NCBI GenBank assembly: GCA_937895715.1
Contig: CALBLZ010000267.1
Coordinates: 1 to 10,589 of the forward strand
Direction: 5' to 3'
Length of the DNA: 10,589 bases
Source: an uncultured Candidatus Berkelbacteria bacterium
Lineage (GTDB): Bacteria > Patescibacteriota > UBA1384 > CAILIB01
The position numbers and the translations under genes were made by a program. The notes under the pieces are model-generated. The model saw only the letters and a list, made by a program, of their open reading frames with translations. It was not told the origin of the DNA and ran no database searches. Position 1 is the stretch's first letter. Each line of letters begins with the position of its first letter. Below, piece after piece: positions 6,775-10,589 of the stretch.

Positions 6775-6780
6775 TACACT
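6775..6780 (+). promoter_or_regulatory. Putative -10 promoter element of pgi (leaderless)
   Basis: TACACT lies three bases after the ATPase-like stop codon and ends six bases before the pgi ATG. No -35 consensus at normal spacing is seen (TTGGAA at 6756-6761 is only 13 bases away), and the intervening GAAAGT is a poor Shine-Dalgarno. Confidence 0.45.
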
Positions 6781-6786
6781 GAAAGT

Positions 6787-8100
6787 ATGTCTCTACACTA
6801 CTCCCACTCCAACCTTACCGAACTCGCAGAAAACGGCCTCACCCCAGACCTTCTAGCTTCTGAACAAGCTTGGCTACAAGCGGCTCATGCAAGTATTACA
6901 AATCAGAAAAAAGAAGGGAAACTTGGCTTTGCTAAACTTCCCTACGCCGATATTTCCGAGATTCAGTTACTTGCCGAAGAAGTCGCAAAGGAGTGCAAGA
7001 ACCTAGTTGTTGTAGGTATTGGCGGTTCCGATCTAGGTACCCGCGCAATCCATCGCGCTCTCAATCACCAGTACTACAACTCAGTTTCCGAGGCGCAGAA
7101 CGGCCGGCCGAGGTTATTTTTTATTGGAGATACCACCGACCCAGAGCCACTCCTCGAGCTTTGCGACATAGTTGATTGGGCGGAAACCGTCATTGTAATG
7201 GTTTCAAAGTCAGGAAATACTATCGAGCAAATGTCGACCTTCTTGGTTGTGCGCCAGTACGTGCTTGAGGCAGTGGGTGCAGAGAAGTTGAAGGATCGGA
7301 TCATTACTATAACCGACCCGAGTGACGGAACGCTCCATGACATGTCTGTACAAGAAGGGTACCGCTCTCTAGCTGTGCCCAAGGACGTGGGAGGGCGCTT
7401 CTCGGTGCTAACTCCCGTAGGACTCTTTCCGCTCGCAGTTGTTGGGGTGGATATTACTGCAATACTGGCAGGAGCTCGCGATATCGAGGAGAACGGATCT
7501 GAGGTGGCAGCAGAGTTTGCCTACCACCAATTCCTTGCCTTTTCTAAGCTGAAGCGAGGTATCACGATTATGATGCCGTACACCTATGCCCTGCGCGAGC
7601 TTGGATTCTGGTTCCGTCAGCTATGGGCTGAGAGCCTCGGTAAGCGGGTGAACAAACAAGGTGAAGTGGTTCAAACTGGGCCACAACCAATTGCTGCAAT
7701 CGGGCCGACAGACCAGCACTCCCAGGTGCAGTTGTATATGGAAGGTCCACACGATAAGATTGTCACCTTTGTAACGGTGACGAATCCTGAGCATGACATT
7801 ACCGTTCCTGCGGCTTTCCCAGAGCTTGAAGGCGCCTCCTACCTTGCCGGTATTCCCCTTTCAAGAATTTTACTCGAAGAGCAAAAAGCAACCGCCAGTG
7901 CTCTGGCAGCTGCGGGGCGCCCAAGTGTTCACCTAGAGATTGATACCCTCGACGCGTTTCACATAGGTTCCTTGATATACTTTTTCGAACTTGCCACTGC
8001 CTACGGTGGGGAACTCTGGGATGTAGATGCCTATAATCAGCCCGGTGTAGAGCTTGGCAAGCAATTGCTCTACAAAGCACTGGGCCGCGAAGGGTACTAG
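6787..8100 (+). CDS. pgi: Glucose-6-phosphate isomerase
   Basis: This 437-residue enzyme interconverts glucose 6-phosphate and fructose 6-phosphate in glycolysis. Its length matches the shorter Bacillus-type PGI rather than the roughly 550-residue E. coli type. Two SIS sugar-phosphate domains are visible: VVVGIGGSDLGTRAI (74-88), the phosphate loop SKSGNTIE (140-147), GGRFSVLTPVGLFPLAV (202-218, PGI signature), QLWAESLGK (278-286) with catalytic E282, TDQHSQ with H311, and the C-terminal YNQPGVELGK with K425. The phosphate loop has Asn144 where SKSGTT is more usual. The gene follows the ATPase-like gene by 15 bases but appears to have its own promoter, and its TAG overlaps the GTG of the ZIP gene by one base. 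It is likely cytoplasmic and fully functional. Confidence 0.96.
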   Translation: MSLHYSHSNLTELAENGLTPDLLASEQAWLQAAHASITNQKKEGKLGFAKLPYADISEIQLLAEEVAKECKNLVVVGIGGSDLGTRAIHRALNHQYYNSVSEAQNGRPRLFFIGDTTDPEPLLELCDIVDWAETVIVMVSKSGNTIEQMSTFLVVRQYVLEAVGAEKLKDRIITITDPSDGTLHDMSVQEGYRSLAVPKDVGGRFSVLTPVGLFPLAVVGVDITAILAGARDIEENGSEVAAEFAYHQFLAFSKLKRGITIMMPYTYALRELGFWFRQLWAESLGKRVNKQGEVVQTGPQPIAAIGPTDQHSQVQLYMEGPHDKIVTFVTVTNPEHDITVPAAFPELEGASYLAGIPLSRILLEEQKATASALAAAGRPSVHLEIDTLDAFHIGSLIYFFELATAYGGELWDVDAYNQPGVELGKQLLYKALGREGY

Positions 8101-8825
8101 TGCTCTGGGAGATTCTGATTCTGGCAGTCATAACCGACCTGGTTACAGGCGTCGGTGTTCTCCCCTTCTTCTTCGTAAAAACTCTCTCACAGCGTTGGAT
8201 AGCGTACGGCAATGCGATAGCTGCAGGCTTTATGCTTGGAGCAAGTATTCTACTCGGCTTTGAAGGGTTCGACCGATCCCCGGCCGGTCTTGCGTATGGC
8301 TTTCTTGCTGGTGTGATTTTTATTGCCTTGGTGCAGGAGTACATCACTCACCGGCACAACCTGAGTTTTGAACATATTCATGGAGCGACTGGTCAGAAAA
8401 TGCTCCTGATTGTAGGCGCTATGACGCTGCACTCCATAGCAGAAGGAGTGGGTATTGGCGTGTCCTTTGCTGGAGGTGAGAACTTTGGGTTATTCATCGC
8501 TCTTGCCATGGCAATCCAAAACATCCCAGAGGGCTTGGCGATTGCTCTTGTATTGATTCCAAAGGGGATTTCACCAAAGGCTACGTTTGGTTGGGCAGTG
8601 TTCTCCAGTTTGCCCCAGGCAATTATGGCAGTTCCCGCATTTCTCTTTGTTGATTCGTTTACGATGTTTGTAGCGCCTGGCTTGGGGTTTGCAGCAGGCG
8701 TGATGGTGTGGATGTGTTTTGCAGAGCTGTTGCCTGATGCCCGGAAGCACCTGAATTGGGGGAGAATTTTCCCAGTGGTACTTGGATCAATCTTGGTGAT
8801 GCTTTCGACAAAATTTACTCTTTAA
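8100..8825 (+). CDS. ZIP-family divalent metal transporter
   Basis: This 241-residue integral membrane protein has about eight predicted transmembrane segments. The ZIP metal-site motifs are intact: HSIAEG in TM4 (H111, E115) and QNIPEG in TM5 (N141, E144), which bind metal in the transport path. FAELLPDA (207-214) is a further conserved acidic motif in the seventh segment. The cytosolic loop between TM3 and TM4 carries histidines (H84, H86, H92, H94), as is usual in ZIP proteins. The family moves zinc, iron or manganese into the cytosol; the substrate cannot be told here. The start is GTG, sharing its G with the pgi stop, with GAAGGG (8089-8094) five bases upstream. Co-transcription with pgi is likely; a link to iron supply for the SUF operon is possible but not shown. 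Confidence 0.9.
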   Translation: MLWEILILAVITDLVTGVGVLPFFFVKTLSQRWIAYGNAIAAGFMLGASILLGFEGFDRSPAGLAYGFLAGVIFIALVQEYITHRHNLSFEHIHGATGQKMLLIVGAMTLHSIAEGVGIGVSFAGGENFGLFIALAMAIQNIPEGLAIALVLIPKGISPKATFGWAVFSSLPQAIMAVPAFLFVDSFTMFVAPGLGFAAGVMVWMCFAELLPDARKHLNWGRIFPVVLGSILVMLSTKFTL

Positions 8826-8852
8826 CTACTGGTAATTATTGTGGGCTAGTCG

Positions 8853-8858
8853 TATACT
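8853..8858 (+). promoter_or_regulatory. Putative -10 element upstream of the 106-residue gene
   Basis: TATACT lies in the 63-base gap after the ZIP gene. Transcription would begin near 8865, giving a short leader of about 24 bases that contains the Shine-Dalgarno. No good -35 is seen at 16-18 bases. Confidence 0.4.
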
Positions 8859-8875
8859 CATGGTGATTTTTGCGT

Positions 8876-8882
8876 AGGAGGT
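8876..8882 (+). promoter_or_regulatory. Strong Shine-Dalgarno that fixes a TTG start
   Basis: AGGAGGT is followed after six bases by TTG at 8889. It is the best Shine-Dalgarno in the window and decides the start of the downstream gene. The nearby ATG at 8893 is out of frame and followed at once by a stop. Confidence 0.75.
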
Positions 8883-8888
8883 ACCTGA

Positions 8889-9209
8889 TTGGATGTAACA
8901 ACGTATATCTCGCCTGAACGTCTGCGACGCTTGTACCCACAGGCCTCAGACCAAACAATCACCAGCATGTGCTGGTGGATGACCCACTTGTCGGAGGATC
9001 CAGACCTCGCGTTACAGTTTTACGCCCTCTTTCATCTTGCACATGAGAACAGGCGACAGGCTGCGACAGTCGAGTATATCGACGGTCAAACGGGAGTAAT
9101 CCAACGGATCATGACCACGGGCTCGAAGTTGCCCCAAAGCTTCATCAGCGCCATTCGGGCGCTACTCGTAGAACTGGAGGAAAAACTAGTGCAAGACAAA
9201 CCCCTGTAA
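8889..9209 (+). CDS. Hypothetical 106-residue protein
   Basis: I do not recognise this protein. It is soluble-looking, with no signal peptide or membrane segment, and probably largely helical. A Trp pair (W29, W30) sits in a segment CWWMTHLSEDPDLALQFYALFHLAHENRR (28-56) rich in aromatic residues and histidines, followed by a likely beta-hairpin VEYIDGQTGVIQRIMT (61-76) and a C-terminal amphipathic helix ending in a charged tail (about 82-106). Coding is supported by a perfect AGGAGGT at the right distance from a TTG start, an upstream TATACT element, and an open frame filling the space between the ZIP gene and enolase. The stop codon is part of an inverted repeat. A small regulatory or adaptor protein is one guess, with no direct support. 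Confidence 0.65.
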   Translation: MDVTTYISPERLRRLYPQASDQTITSMCWWMTHLSEDPDLALQFYALFHLAHENRRQAATVEYIDGQTGVIQRIMTTGSKLPQSFISAIRALLVELEEKLVQDKPL

Positions 9210-9239
9210 CCCCCGACGCTACCTGTGCCTTGGGGGTTA
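9207..9239 (+). terminator. Perfect 8-bp inverted repeat, possible terminator or leader hairpin
   Basis: TAACCCCC (9207-9214) pairs with GGGGGTTA (9232-9239) around a 17-base loop. The stem begins with the TAA stop of the 106-residue gene. There is no following T-run, so a standard intrinsic terminator is doubtful. It lies 34 bases ahead of the enolase -10, so it would end the upstream transcript rather than sit in a leaderless enolase mRNA. Confidence 0.4.
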
Positions 9240-9272
9240 TGCCTATCCTGATGTAAACTGAGAACGTACAAA

Positions 9273-10574
<1,302 letters not shown>

Positions 10575-10589
10575 GTTTTTGAGGTAACG

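Noticed and set aside
7799..8347. Open frame of 182 codons on the minus strand across the pgi-ZIP junction
   Set aside because: It is antisense to two well-supported genes and its translation is low-complexity and basic, as expected of a shadow frame.

Overview
The window is about half G+C, gene-dense and standard-code: TGA is a genuine stop for the genes ending at 4175 and 6771. Many genes overlap by 1-17 bases, and several proteins are short for their families. Together with a half-length SufD and an RNase H-like exonuclease of a type common in such genomes, this suggests a small-genome bacterium, most likely a Patescibacteria/CPR member with Saccharibacteria as one possibility. The taxonomic call is an inference of moderate to low confidence.

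Layout. Positions 2-292 hold the C-terminal end of a rightward RNase H-like exonuclease. It converges on, and overlaps, an eight-gene leftward SUF iron-sulfur cluster operon (5793 down to 237). In transcription order this is an Nfu-like carrier, sufC, a YfbR-like HD phosphohydrolase, a DUF456 membrane protein, sufB, a half-length sufD, sufS and sufU. SufS and SufU supply sulfur, SufB-SufC-SufD assemble the cluster, and the Nfu protein probably delivers it. The HD and DUF456 genes are embedded passengers with no established role in this pathway.

Divergent from the operon, across only 45 bases, is a rightward gene (5839-6771) for a soluble protein. It looks like the cytoplasmic P and N domains of a P1B-type metal ATPase, with no membrane segments and with every signature catalytic aspartate replaced. 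This is the most unusual object in the window. It is followed by glucose-6-phosphate isomerase (pgi), a ZIP-family metal transporter overlapping pgi by one base, an unrecognised 106-residue protein, and enolase (eno) at the right edge.

Expression signals. Four genes that begin transcription units (Nfu-like, ATPase-like, pgi, eno) have a TANNNT -10-like hexamer ending exactly six bases before the start codon and no convincing Shine-Dalgarno. This spacing predicts leaderless mRNAs. Several downstream genes, and the 106-residue gene, have Shine-Dalgarno sequences instead. The two promoters in the 45-base divergent gap would overlap each other, so the SUF operon and the ATPase-like gene may be co-regulated.
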